Part shown: positions 16,652 to 25,199 of the stretch, in pieces
Layout of the letters: every line of letters starts with the position of its first letter
Numbering within the stretch: position 1 is the stretch's first letter
Assembly: GCF_036227125.1 (NCBI RefSeq)
Contig: NZ_CP109435.1
Span: 2,480,001 to 2,544,000 of the forward strand
Length of the DNA: 64,000 bases
Direction of reading: 5' to 3'
DNA from: Streptomyces sp. NBC_01485
GTDB taxonomy: Bacteria > Actinomycetota > Actinomycetes > Streptomycetales > Streptomycetaceae
Notes under the pieces: model-generated
Databases searched by the model: none
What the model saw: the letters and a program-made list of their open reading frames with translations, nothing else
What the model was told of the DNA's origin: nothing
Made by a program: the position numbers and the translations under genes

Positions 16652-18370
16652 ATGGGCAACACCCGGGGCGCCGCCGCCTTCGCCGTCTGGTATCTGCGGG
16701 CCGTCGCGTTCGTCAACTTCCTCAGTGCGGTGTGGGTCTCCCTGGGGCAGGACGTCCGACGGCACAACCAGGAGAACCTGTTCACGCCGTACCTGCTGAC
16801 GGCCGGCTTCGCGTCCGGGGTCTTCACCGCGTTCCTGGCCGTCACCATGCGGCGGCGCAAACGGGCCGCGTGGATCCTGAACCTCGGCCTCAGCGGGGCG
16901 TTCCTCGCGCTGTTCGCGCCGGCCATGGCGTTCCCGGAGATCCGGCGGTACCCGCAGAACTGGGTCTCGCTCGCGCTCACCGCCGCCTTCGTGGCCGCGC
17001 TGCTCGCCGGGCGGCGGGAGTTCTACGCGAAGGGCGACCGGTCCAACCCGAGGCTCGCCGCGGCCGTCGGCGCCGGCGGGCTGCTGGGCGCCTCGCTGCT
17101 GGCCGCCCTGCTGGTGACGGTGACCGACCAGGCGTCCGCCGCGTCCACCTTCCTCGAACGCTGGCGCTACGGCACCCTGCGGCTGGTCTCGGTCGCCGCC
17201 GACGACGACCGCGTCCCCGGGATCGCCCCGCCCACCTGGGTGGACGTCGCCGTCAACGTGCTGAGCACGGTGCTCGTCCTCGCCGTCCTGTACGCCGCGT
17301 TCCGCTCCCGGCGGGCCGTCGACCCGCTCACCGAGGACGACGAGAAACGGCTGCGGGAACTCCTCGACCGGCACGGTGAGCGGGACTCGCTCGGCTACTT
17401 CGCACTCCGCCGCGAGAAGAGCGTGTGCTTCTCGCCGACCGGCAAGGCGGCCGTCGCCTACCGCGTCGTCGGCGGGGTGTCGCTGGCGTCCGGGGATCCG
17501 CTCGGCGACCCGGAGGCGTGGCCGGGGGCGATCGAGCCGTGGCTCGCCGAGGCGCGGGCGCACGGCTGGATCCCGGCGGTGATGGGCGCGAGCGAGGAGG
17601 CCGGCACCGTGTACGCACGGCACGGCCTGGACGCCCTGGAGCTGGGCGACGAGGCGCTCGTGGAGGTCGCCGAGTTCACCCTCGAGGGGCGTGCCATGCG
17701 GACCGTCCGGCAGGCCTGCAACCGGGTCCGGCGGGCCGGGTACACGGTGCGGGTACGACGGCACGAGGACATCCCGGCCGACGAGATGACGTACCTCCTG
17801 CGCCGCGCCGACGACTGGCGCGACGGGGCCACCGAGCGCGGGTTCAGCATGGCGCTGGGGCGGCTCGGGGACCCGGAGGACGGGCGCTGCGTGCTGCTGG
17901 AGTGCCACGACGCGCACGGCGAACTGCGCGCACTGCTCTCCTTCGTGCCGTGGGGCCCGCACGGCCTGTCCCTGGACCTGATGCGCCGGGACCGCGACGG
18001 CGACAACGGCCTGATGGAGTTCATGGTCATCGAACTGCTGCTGCGCGCCCGGGACCTGGGTGTCACCGCGGTTTCGCTCAACTTCGCCGTGTTCCGCTCG
18101 GTCTTCGAGAGGGGCGCGCGCCTCGGCGCCGGGCCGGTGCTGAGGCTGTGGCGGTCGCTGCTCGGCTTCTTCTCGCGCTGGTGGCAGATCGAGTCGCTGT
18201 ACCGCGCCAACGCCAAGTACCGGCCCATCTGGGAGCCCCGCTTCCTGCTCTTCGAGAAGAGCGCCGACCTGCCCCGCATCGCCGTCGCGTCGGCACGGGC
18301 GGAGGGGTTCCTGGAGGCGCCGGGACTGCCGAAGTGGCTGCACCGCAAGCACCTGGAGACCCACCGGTGA
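16652..18370 (+). CDS. DUF2156 (MprF/LPG-synthase C-domain) membrane protein
   Basis: A 572-aa integral membrane protein. Around six N-terminal membrane helices (to about residue 220) precede a cytoplasmic DUF2156 domain with tandem GNAT-like halves, including GYFALRREKSVCFSPTGKAAVAYRVVGGV and, later, LDLMRRD and LNFAVFRSVFERG. This is the catalytic domain of MprF/LysX-type enzymes that transfer aminoacyl groups from tRNA to phosphatidylglycerol; whether this one aminoacylates lipid is inference. The N-terminal membrane part is shorter than MprF's flippase. The stop overlaps the next start as GTGA, so the rhomboid-like gene is translationally coupled. Confidence 0.85.
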   Translation: MGNTRGAAAFAVWYLRAVAFVNFLSAVWVSLGQDVRRHNQENLFTPYLLTAGFASGVFTAFLAVTMRRRKRAAWILNLGLSGAFLALFAPAMAFPEIRRYPQNWVSLALTAAFVAALLAGRREFYAKGDRSNPRLAAAVGAGGLLGASLLAALLVTVTDQASAASTFLERWRYGTLRLVSVAADDDRVPGIAPPTWVDVAVNVLSTVLVLAVLYAAFRSRRAVDPLTEDDEKRLRELLDRHGERDSLGYFALRREKSVCFSPTGKAAVAYRVVGGVSLASGDPLGDPEAWPGAIEPWLAEARAHGWIPAVMGASEEAGTVYARHGLDALELGDEALVEVAEFTLEGRAMRTVRQACNRVRRAGYTVRVRRHEDIPADEMTYLLRRADDWRDGATERGFSMALGRLGDPEDGRCVLLECHDAHGELRALLSFVPWGPHGLSLDLMRRDRDGDNGLMEFMVIELLLRARDLGVTAVSLNFAVFRSVFERGARLGAGPVLRLWRSLLGFFSRWWQIESLYRANAKYRPIWEPRFLLFEKSADLPRIAVASARAEGFLEAPGLPKWLHRKHLETHR

Positions 18371-19158
18371 TCCGGATCACGGCGAGCCGGGTCGCGAGGA
18401 ACCGGGTCGCCCGCTGGGCCCGCGCCGAATGGGGGCCGCTGTACGAGGCCGTACGGGATCCCCTGGTGGCGCGGCGGTGGCGGGCGGCGCCCATGACGCT
18501 GGGGGCGGTGTGCCTGACGTCGGTGACGCAGATCGTGCAGAACCAGTCGTGGGGCTTCCAGCCGGTCCAGAACCTCGGGGCGGTGCGGGCCGAGGACCCG
18601 TTGTGGCTCGCCCTGCTGCGCACCCCGTTCTCGCTCTTCGTGCCCGCGCTGGACCTGCCGGTCTGGGGCGCCCTCGCGCAGATCCTGCTGGTGTTCGGCA
18701 TCGCGGAACTCTGCCTGGGCTGGTGGCGCACCCTCGTGATCGCCTACGCCGCCACCCTCGCGGGCACCCTGTACGCCCGTGCGGGCATCGCCCTCGGCCC
18801 CGACAGCCCCCTCGGCCTGCCCGCCGCGGACGCCCACATCGTCGACACCGGCCCGTCGGCGGCCGTCGTCGGCCTCGCGGTGTTCCTGGGCTGGCGCTAT
18901 CGCGCGTACGTGACGGCGGCATCGGTGATCGTCGCCATAGTCGTAGAGGTCCTGCTGAAGAACAACCTCGCGGGCAAGGAGCACGTGGCGGCGATCGTGG
19001 CGGTGGTCCTGCTGTGCGGGGCGGGCAAGTACGTAAGGGGCTTCAGGGCAGCGCCCCTTAAGGGGCGCGGGACTGCATCTGTCAGCGGCTCCGCCGCGGG
19101 GCGCGACCAGCCACGCACGACCCGCACCCGCCACACCACCAGAACCCCGCCCCAGTAG
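18367..19158 (+). CDS. Rhomboid-like integral membrane protein
   Basis: A 263-aa membrane protein with about six helices. The layout recalls rhomboids: an ELCLGWWRTL segment then a helix with AYAATLAGTLYARAG, a TGPSAAVVGLAV helix at the place of the GxSGA catalytic Ser, and a later helix with GKEHVAAIV at the place of the catalytic His. The Ser is followed by Ala rather than Gly, so activity is uncertain; it may be one of the actinobacterial rhomboid-like family. The start GTG 18367 overlaps the DUF2156 stop by 4 bp. The last ~32 residues (after about 230) are Arg/Thr/Gly rich and are encoded by a dispersed intergenic repeat. Confidence 0.75.
   Translation: MIRITASRVARNRVARWARAEWGPLYEAVRDPLVARRWRAAPMTLGAVCLTSVTQIVQNQSWGFQPVQNLGAVRAEDPLWLALLRTPFSLFVPALDLPVWGALAQILLVFGIAELCLGWWRTLVIAYAATLAGTLYARAGIALGPDSPLGLPAADAHIVDTGPSAAVVGLAVFLGWRYRAYVTAASVIVAIVVEVLLKNNLAGKEHVAAIVAVVLLCGAGKYVRGFRAAPLKGRGTASVSGSAAGRDQPRTTRTRHTTRTPPQ
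19046..19130. repeat. Dispersed Streptomyces intergenic repeat (family B), inside a gene tail
   Basis: Contains CGCCCCTTAAGGGGCGCGG, GGGGCGCGACCAGCCACG and ends in ACCCGCAC. A matching copy in reverse orientation is at 23515-23575. The copy here is read through in frame and codes for the C-terminal tail of the rhomboid-like protein. Confidence 0.65.
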
Positions 19159-19164
19159 GCGCCC

Positions 19165-19929
19165 TCACTCCCGCTCGGCCGACTGAGCGAGCTCCGCGTC
19201 CGTCTTCCCGCCCAGCCAGTCCCCCACCACCCGCCGGGGCCGCGCCCACCGCCGGTCGTGGTGAAAGGCACGCAGCATCGCCCGCGCACGGGCACGTGGA
19301 CGCCGCCGGTAGAACCGCCGTGCCCACGGCGACCCGGGCCGGGCCACCCGAACCAGCCCCACCAGCCCCACGAACGGCACGAACACGCTGAAGACCGCCA
19401 TCTTGGCCTTGCCCTTCGCCAGTACGGCCAGCGAGAACAGGAAGTTGACCACGACGGTGGAGATGACGCCTCCCCGGTCCTGGAGCTCCTCGTCGCTCAT
19501 GTCGTCGACGCCGAACGGCGAGAAGCCGACCAGCAGCAGTCCGACCAGGGCGGCGGTCAGCACCACGGCCTCCACGCTCTTGCGGCCCGCCTCCGTCCAG
19601 TACACGTCGTCGAGGTGCAGGATCAGCGCGAACTCGTCGAGGACGAGGCCCGTGCCGATGCCGAAGACGACCGCGAAGGCGCCCGAGCCGAAGCCGTGCC
19701 GGCCGCTGGCCACCGCGCCGAAGCCGCCCGTGACCGTCAGGACGACGCCCGGCACCACGTGGTGGATGTGCACCCCGCCGGAGCTGACGTTGCCGAAGGG
19801 CCCCTTGCCCGCCCGGATGAGACGCGTGATGACCCGGGTGATCAGGAAGGTGAGCACGAACGCGGTCAGGGCGAGCAGCAGCGGGAGCTTGCCCGGTTCG
19901 ACGATGTTGCGCTGCAGCCAGTGGCCCAT
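19165..19929 (-). CDS. Integral membrane protein with HIHH motif
   Basis: A 254-aa protein with about five membrane helices. The best preserved feature is GGVHIHHVVPGVVL (around 51-64), followed by a LVLDEFALILHLDDVYW segment in which His, Asp and Glu residues sit in or near the membrane, suggesting a metal or acyl-chain site. The C-terminus is very Arg rich. I recall homologues widely in actinobacteria as uncharacterised integral membrane proteins. The ATG at 19929 lies about 70 bp from the divergent cobS. It is convergent with the rhomboid-like gene, with only 6 bp between stops. Confidence 0.8.
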   Translation of the reverse strand: MGHWLQRNIVEPGKLPLLLALTAFVLTFLITRVITRLIRAGKGPFGNVSSGGVHIHHVVPGVVLTVTGGFGAVASGRHGFGSGAFAVVFGIGTGLVLDEFALILHLDDVYWTEAGRKSVEAVVLTAALVGLLLVGFSPFGVDDMSDEELQDRGGVISTVVVNFLFSLAVLAKGKAKMAVFSVFVPFVGLVGLVRVARPGSPWARRFYRRRPRARARAMLRAFHHDRRWARPRRVVGDWLGGKTDAELAQSAERE

Positions 19930-19996
19930 GCGGTCAGTCTCGCGGGGCGAGGGGTGGGCTGCCTCGCGGGTGCGGCGTCCGGGCTACTCTGCCGCG

Positions 19997-20788
19997 GTGC
20001 CCATGACCTCGCCCTTCGACGGCCTCCGCTTCGCCTTCGGCACCCTCACCGTGTTCCCGGTCGAGGTGACCCGCTGGGACCGGCGGGCCGCGCGCGGCGG
20101 CATGCTGGCCGCCCCCGTGGTCGGGCTGGTCGTCGGCGGCTGCGCGGCCGGGCTCGGGCTGCTGCTGCTCCGCCTGGGCGCGAGCCCGTTGCTGGCCGCC
20201 GTCGCCTCCGCCGCCGTACCCGCCGTCCTCACCCGCGGTCTGCACCTCGACGGGCTGGCCGACACCGCGGACGGCCTCGGCAGCGGCAAGCCCGCCGAGG
20301 ACGCGCTGCGGATCATGAAGCAGTCGGACATCGGCCCGTTCGGCGTTCTCACGCTCGTCCTCGTGCTGCTGGCCCAGGTGGCCGCGCTGACGCAGCTCTA
20401 CGACGCCTCGTGGGCGCTGGGCGCGCTGGCCGCCGTCGTCTCGGCGACCGCGGCCCGGCTCGCGCTGACCCTGGCGGCCCGCGACGGGGTGCCGCCCGCG
20501 CGGCCGGAGGGGCTGGGGGCGGCGGTCGCCGGCGTGGTCCCGGTGCGGGGTGCGGTCCTGGCCGCCGTCGCCGTCACGCTGGCGGCGGCGGCCGGCGGAG
20601 CGTGGTGCGGGCCGTACGACGCCGTCCGGCCGGTGCTCGCCGTGCTCGCCGCCCTCGTCGCCGCCGAACTGCTCCTGCGGCACTGCACGCGCCGCTTCGG
20701 CGGGGTCACCGGGGACGTGTTCGGCGGCCTCGCAGAGACGGCGGCGACCACCGCGCTCGTGGTGTTCTGCCTGGGGGGTCAGGGCTGA
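19997..20788 (+). CDS. cobS: Adenosylcobinamide-GDP ribazoletransferase CobS
   Basis: About 263 aa, an integral membrane enzyme that joins AdoCbi-GDP (from CobU) with alpha-ribazole phosphate (from CobT) to make cobalamin. The CobS signature is intact: TRGLHLDGLADTADGLG, then GKPAEDALRIMKQSDIGPFG, with the acidic residues that bind metal. Six or seven hydrophobic helices follow. The start could be GTG 19997, which has TACTCT 6 nt upstream (leaderless), or ATG 20003 in the same frame. It completes the nucleotide-loop assembly set in this window. Confidence 0.92.
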   Translation: MPMTSPFDGLRFAFGTLTVFPVEVTRWDRRAARGGMLAAPVVGLVVGGCAAGLGLLLLRLGASPLLAAVASAAVPAVLTRGLHLDGLADTADGLGSGKPAEDALRIMKQSDIGPFGVLTLVLVLLAQVAALTQLYDASWALGALAAVVSATAARLALTLAARDGVPPARPEGLGAAVAGVVPVRGAVLAAVAVTLAAAAGGAWCGPYDAVRPVLAVLAALVAAELLLRHCTRRFGGVTGDVFGGLAETAATTALVVFCLGGQG

Positions 20789-20795
20789 CGCGGTG

Positions 20796-21605
20796 CTAAC
20801 AGGCCTCGCGCCACACCCCCAGTTCGTACTTCTTCAGCAGTGAACTCAGCTTCAGGCGGCGGGAGTCGGCGCAGAAGTCGCTCGTGGGGAGTTCGTACTC
20901 GACGTGGAAGGCGGCCTTGCCCGCCTCGATGAACGGGGTCAACTCCGCGCACTCGTGGTACTGGGCGCACTGTTCGTTGACGGCGAAGTCGAAGTCGTCG
21001 ACGAGTTGGGGGATCTGCCCGAGGTCGTTCTTCAGGCCGACGGACATGCCGCGGTCGTGGGCGAGGTCGGCGATGAGGCGGTTGTAGCGGAGCTGGTCGG
21101 CGGCCTTGAGCGGGAAGCCGGTGGTGTTCTTGTAGCCGTCCATGTTGTCCGGCTCGACCGCGTCGAAGCCCTTGTCGCGGCACATGTCGAGGCGGGCCGC
21201 CATCAGGGGTTCCAGGACGTCGGTCTTGCGTATGTCGAGCCAGCGTTCGCCCTTCCAGCCGTTGCCCTTGCCGAGCACCGACTTGGGGAACTTCTCCGCG
21301 TCGGGGCGCCAGTCCTCCCACGCGCCGGTGGAGAGGTAGCAGATGACCTTGCGGCCGTCGTCGTGCAGCTCACCGACCGTGTCCTCGGTCTGGTCGAAGC
21401 CGTCGATGTCGTAGACCGGCACGTCGACGGTGGTGTCGAGCCGGCCGCTGAGCTGCCACTGCCAGTCGATGCCGGGGGCCGGCTGCCAGAACTTCCCTTC
21501 CGACGGCGGGTCGTCCGGCCGGCCGGCCGGTTCGGCGTCCGGCGCGGAGGCGCAGCCCACGAGGAGCAGGACGAGGAGGGACAGCAGAAGGGTCGGACGT
21601 CTCAC
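20796..21605 (-). CDS. GH114-like (endo-alpha-1,4-polygalactosaminidase family) lipoprotein
   Basis: A 269-aa secreted lipoprotein. A signal peptide with lipobox LLLVGC places Cys18 as the lipidated residue. The mature part is a TIM-barrel of the GH114/TM1410 type: WQWQLSGRLDTTVDVPVYDIDGFD at the first strand, VICYLSTGAWEDWRPD, then GFDAVEPDNMDGY with the putative acidic catalytic residues, and GLKNDLGQ. Such enzymes cleave galactosamine-rich exopolysaccharides. The start is GTG 21605 with GGAG 8 nt upstream. It is convergent with cobS (7 bp) and has no functional neighbours. Confidence 0.88.
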   Translation of the reverse strand: MRRPTLLLSLLVLLLVGCASAPDAEPAGRPDDPPSEGKFWQPAPGIDWQWQLSGRLDTTVDVPVYDIDGFDQTEDTVGELHDDGRKVICYLSTGAWEDWRPDAEKFPKSVLGKGNGWKGERWLDIRKTDVLEPLMAARLDMCRDKGFDAVEPDNMDGYKNTTGFPLKAADQLRYNRLIADLAHDRGMSVGLKNDLGQIPQLVDDFDFAVNEQCAQYHECAELTPFIEAGKAAFHVEYELPTSDFCADSRRLKLSSLLKKYELGVWREAC

Positions 21606-21936
21606 GGGGCGGGCTCCAGGGGGTGCGGCAACTTACCCCAGCATGATCGCCGTCCGCGCGCACCGGAACCCAATGGGTGTGAGCCGACTCATGGAGTGCG
21701 AGGATCGAGAAGTGGCTAAGACGCCACCGACAGGTGAACACGCGCGTGCATGGGCCAACGCACACGCACGCGTACGCTCATTGACGGGATTCGCCACGCC
21801 GGTCCGCCGCGCCGGTGAGGCAGACCCCCCGGGTAGCACCGCGCCCGCCGACCGGCTCCAGGGCCGATCGTCGGGCCTGGTCGACCCACATCCTCCGGCC
21901 ACCGCAACTCCACATCGGAAGCGAGATTTCACCACC
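21606..21936. other. Divergent intergenic region before pepA, no gene
   Basis: 331 bp without a supportable gene. It contains a small perfect inverted repeat, GTGGC-TAAGAC-GCCAC (21712-21727), and a purine/pyrimidine alternating stretch of CACGCG/ACGCAC type near 21735-21775. TTGACG near 21781 could be a -35 for pepA, but no good -10 follows at the right distance. Confidence 0.4.
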
Positions 21937-23463
21937 GTGACTGCTCTCACTCTCAGCACCGCCGCGGCGCCCGGCCTCCGGGCCGACGCGATCGTGATCG
22001 GTGTCGCCAAGGGCGCGAAAGGCCCGATCGTTGCCCCAGGCGCCGAAGCCCTCGACTCGGCCTACGACGGCCGGCTCGCCGGCGTTCTGGAAACCCTCGG
22101 TGCCTCCGGGGCCGAGGGCGAGGTGACGAAGCTGCCCGCCCCGGCCGGCTTCAAGGCACCGCTCGTGCTCGCGGTGGGGCTCGGAGCCGAGCCCGAGAAG
22201 GACGCCGGTTTCGACGCCGAGGCGCTGCGCCGGGCGGCCGGCGTGGCCGCCCGCACCCTCACCGGCACCAAGAAGGCCGCGTTCGCGCTGCCGGTGACCG
22301 ACGCCGCCGACATCGGCGCGATCGCCGAGGGCGTGGTGCTCGGCGCGTACTCCTTCGACGCCTACAAGCACAACGGCGGTGACGCCAAGGCCAAGAGCGC
22401 CAAGGCGCCGCTCGCCGAGGCCGCCCTGCTCGGCGGGAAGCCGCGCGACGCCGCCCACAAGGCCGCGCTGCTGCGTGCCGCCGCCGTCGGCGAGGAGCTC
22501 AACCGCGCCCGCGACCTGATCAACATGCCGCCGAACGACCTCGACCCCGAGGCGTTCGCCGCCCTGGCGCAGACCGCGGCCAAGGAGCACGGCATCAAGG
22601 TGCAGGTGCTCGACGAGAAGGCCCTCGCCAAGGGCGGCTACGGCGGCATCGTCGGCGTCGGCGTCGGCTCGGCCGCGGCCCCGCGCCTGGTGAAGCTGTC
22701 GTACACGTCCGCCAAGGCGAAGAAGCACCTCGCGCTCGTCGGCAAGGGCATCACCTACGACTCGGGCGGCATCTCGCTCAAGCCCGCCGGGCACAACGAG
22801 ACGATGAAGTGCGACATGAGCGGCGCGGCGGCGGTCTTCGCCGCCGTCGTCGCCACCGCGCGCCTCGGCCTCGAGGTCAACGTCACCGGCTGGCTGGCGC
22901 TCGCCGAGAACATGCCGTCCGGCTCCGCCACCCGCCCGGGTGACGTGCTGCGCATGTACAGCGGCAAGACCGTCGAGGTGCTCAACACCGACGCCGAGGG
23001 CCGGCTGGTCCTGGCGGACGCGCTGTGGGCGGCCTCCGAGGAGAAGCCGGACGCGATCGTCGACGTGGCGACGCTGACCGGCGCGATGATGCTGGCGCTG
23101 GGCAACCGGACCTTCGGGATCATGGCCAACGACGAGGCGTTCCGCTCCTCGCTGCACGAGGCCGCCGAGGAGGTCGGGGAGCCGGCGTGGCCGATGCCGC
23201 TGCCGGAGCACCTGCGCAAGGGCATGGACTCCGCCGTCGCCGACATCGCGAACATGGGTGAGCGGATGGGCGGCGGGCTGGTCGCCGGGCTCTTCCTGCG
23301 GGAGTTCGTGGGCGAGGGGATCACCTGGGCGCACCTGGACATCGCCGGGCCGGCGTTCAACGAGGGCGGGCCGTTCGGCTACACGCCGAAGGGCGGTACG
23401 GGGTCCGCGGTGCGGACGCTGGTTCGCCTTGCCGAACTGACCGCGGCGGGCGATCTCGGTTAG
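21937..23463 (+). CDS. pepA: Leucyl aminopeptidase PepA (M17)
   Basis: A 508-aa cytosolic dizinc aminopeptidase that releases N-terminal residues from peptides. The catalytic C-domain has GKGITYDSGGISLKPA with Lys and Asp ligands, MKCDMSGAAAV, and the M17 signature NTDAEGRLVLADAL starting at Asn350 with its Asp and Glu ligands. The N-terminal domain (1-170) is the usual poorly conserved alpha/beta part. The start is GTG 21937; the frame stays open much further upstream but without family similarity. It is followed by a dispersed repeat and then the dehydrogenase operon. Confidence 0.95.
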   Translation: MTALTLSTAAAPGLRADAIVIGVAKGAKGPIVAPGAEALDSAYDGRLAGVLETLGASGAEGEVTKLPAPAGFKAPLVLAVGLGAEPEKDAGFDAEALRRAAGVAARTLTGTKKAAFALPVTDAADIGAIAEGVVLGAYSFDAYKHNGGDAKAKSAKAPLAEAALLGGKPRDAAHKAALLRAAAVGEELNRARDLINMPPNDLDPEAFAALAQTAAKEHGIKVQVLDEKALAKGGYGGIVGVGVGSAAAPRLVKLSYTSAKAKKHLALVGKGITYDSGGISLKPAGHNETMKCDMSGAAAVFAAVVATARLGLEVNVTGWLALAENMPSGSATRPGDVLRMYSGKTVEVLNTDAEGRLVLADALWAASEEKPDAIVDVATLTGAMMLALGNRTFGIMANDEAFRSSLHEAAEEVGEPAWPMPLPEHLRKGMDSAVADIANMGERMGGGLVAGLFLREFVGEGITWAHLDIAGPAFNEGGPFGYTPKGGTGSAVRTLVRLAELTAAGDLG

Positions 23464-23514
23464 TGCCCTTGGTGCGGGGACTGTGCGCCTGATCACTCGG
23501 GTCCGTCCGTTTTG

Positions 23515-23575
23515 TGGCGGGTGCGGGCCGGGTGTGGTCGGTCGCGCGGTTCCCCGCGCCCCTGGGTCGGGACAG
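23515..23575. repeat. Dispersed Streptomyces intergenic repeat (family B)
   Basis: GTGCGGGCCGGGTGTGGTC followed by GGTCGCGCGGTTCCCCGC and GCCCCTGG; in reverse complement it matches the repeat at 19046-19130. It lies between pepA and lpd and can fold into a hairpin. Confidence 0.65.
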
Positions 23576-23742
23576 TGGGCGGTCTCACATAGGTGCCCCG
23601 TGTCTCGTTGCCCCTCGACAAGTGCGAGGATGGGGCCTGGCAGGACAGGGCCCCCACCACAGGGCCGAGACAGAGCGGCCGGACACCAGCCGCCGACCGG
23701 TCACTGGAGACCGGCGTGGCGCACATGCATGGAGGACGTGAC

Positions 23743-25131
23743 GTGGCGAACGACGCCAGCACCGTTTTCGACCTAGTGATCCTCGGCGGTGGCAGTGGCG
23801 GTTACGCCGCGGCCCTGCGCGGGGCGCAGCTGGGTCTGGACGTCGCCCTGATCGAGAAGGACAAGGTCGGCGGTACCTGCCTGCACCGGGGTTGCATCCC
23901 CACCAAGGCCCTGCTGCACGCGGGCGAGATCGCCGACCAGGCCCGCGAGAGCGAGCAGTTCGGCGTCAAGGCCACCTTCGAGGGCATCGACGTCCCCGCC
24001 GTCCACAAGTACAAGGACGGCGTCGTCTCCGGCCTGTACAAGGGTCTGCAGGGGCTCATCGCCTCCCGCAAGGTGACGTACATCGAGGGCGAGGGCCGAC
24101 TGTCCTCCCCCACCTCCGTCGACGTGAACGGCCAGCGCGTGCAGGGCCGCCATGTCCTGCTGGCGACCGGCTCCGTGCCGAAGTCGCTGCCGGGCCTGGA
24201 GATCGACGGCAACCGGATCATCTCCTCCGACCACGCCCTCGTCCTGGACCGCGTGCCGAAGTCCGCGATCATCCTGGGCGGCGGCGTCATCGGCGTCGAG
24301 TTCGCCTCGGCGTGGAAGTCCTTCGGCTCGGACGTCACGATCATCGAGGGCCTCAAGCACCTGGCGCCGCTCGAGGACGAGAACTCCTCCAAGCTTCTTG
24401 AGCGCGCGTTCCGCAAGCGCGGCATCAAGTTCAACCTGGGCACCTTCTTCTCGAAGGCCGAGTACACCGCCGACGGCGTCAAGGTCACCCTGGCCGACGG
24501 CAAGGAGTTCGAGGCCGAGCTCCTGCTGGTCGCGGTGGGCCGCGGGCCCGTCTCCGCCGGTCTGGGCTACGAGGAGCAGGGCGTCGCGACGGACCGCGGC
24601 TACGTCCTGGTCGACGAGTACATGCGCACCAACGTCCCGACCCTCTCCGCCGTCGGCGACCTGGTCCCGACGCTCCAGCTCGCGCACGTCGGCTTCGCCG
24701 AGGGCATGCTGGTCGCGGAGCGGCTGGCCGGTCAGAAGGTCGTTCCGATCGACTACGACGGTGTCCCCCGGGTGACGTACTGCCACCCCGAGGTCGCCTC
24801 CGTGGGCATCACCGAGGCCAAGGCCAAGGAGATCTACGGCGCGGACAAGGTCGTCGCTCTGAAGTACAACCTGGCGGGCAACGGCAAGAGCAAGATCCTG
24901 GGCACCTCGGGCGAGATCAAGCTCGTCCAGGTGAAGGACGGTGCCGTGGTCGGCGTCCACATGGTCGGCGACCGCATGGGCGAGCAGGTCGGCGAAGCCC
25001 AGCTGATCTACAACTGGGAGGCGCTGCCGGCCGAGGTCGCGCAGCTCATCCACGCCCACCCGACGCAGAACGAGGCGCTCGGCGAGGCCCACCTGGCCCT
25101 GGCGGGCAAGCCGCTGCACTCGCACGACTGA
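23743..25131 (+). CDS. lpd: Dihydrolipoyl dehydrogenase (E3)
   Basis: A 462-aa FAD flavoprotein that reoxidises dihydrolipoamide with NAD. FAD-binding GGGSGG (15-20), redox-active pair Cys46/Cys51 in GGTCLHRGCIPTK, NAD-binding GGGVIGVEFA, and the C-terminal His-Glu pair in HAHPTQNEALGEA are all present. The start GTG 23743 has GGAGGA 6-11 nt upstream. It precedes the E2 gene by 68 bp in the same direction, and the E1 gene aceE is 3 kb further, so it serves the same complex and possibly all 2-oxoacid dehydrogenases and the glycine cleavage system of the cell. Confidence 0.96.
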   Translation: MANDASTVFDLVILGGGSGGYAAALRGAQLGLDVALIEKDKVGGTCLHRGCIPTKALLHAGEIADQARESEQFGVKATFEGIDVPAVHKYKDGVVSGLYKGLQGLIASRKVTYIEGEGRLSSPTSVDVNGQRVQGRHVLLATGSVPKSLPGLEIDGNRIISSDHALVLDRVPKSAIILGGGVIGVEFASAWKSFGSDVTIIEGLKHLAPLEDENSSKLLERAFRKRGIKFNLGTFFSKAEYTADGVKVTLADGKEFEAELLLVAVGRGPVSAGLGYEEQGVATDRGYVLVDEYMRTNVPTLSAVGDLVPTLQLAHVGFAEGMLVAERLAGQKVVPIDYDGVPRVTYCHPEVASVGITEAKAKEIYGADKVVALKYNLAGNGKSKILGTSGEIKLVQVKDGAVVGVHMVGDRMGEQVGEAQLIYNWEALPAEVAQLIHAHPTQNEALGEAHLALAGKPLHSHD

Positions 25132-25199
25132 CCCTCGGTCGAAGAAGCGACTCCGCGATGAACACAGACTTCCGCAATTCGTAAGGAGCAACCGAAACC

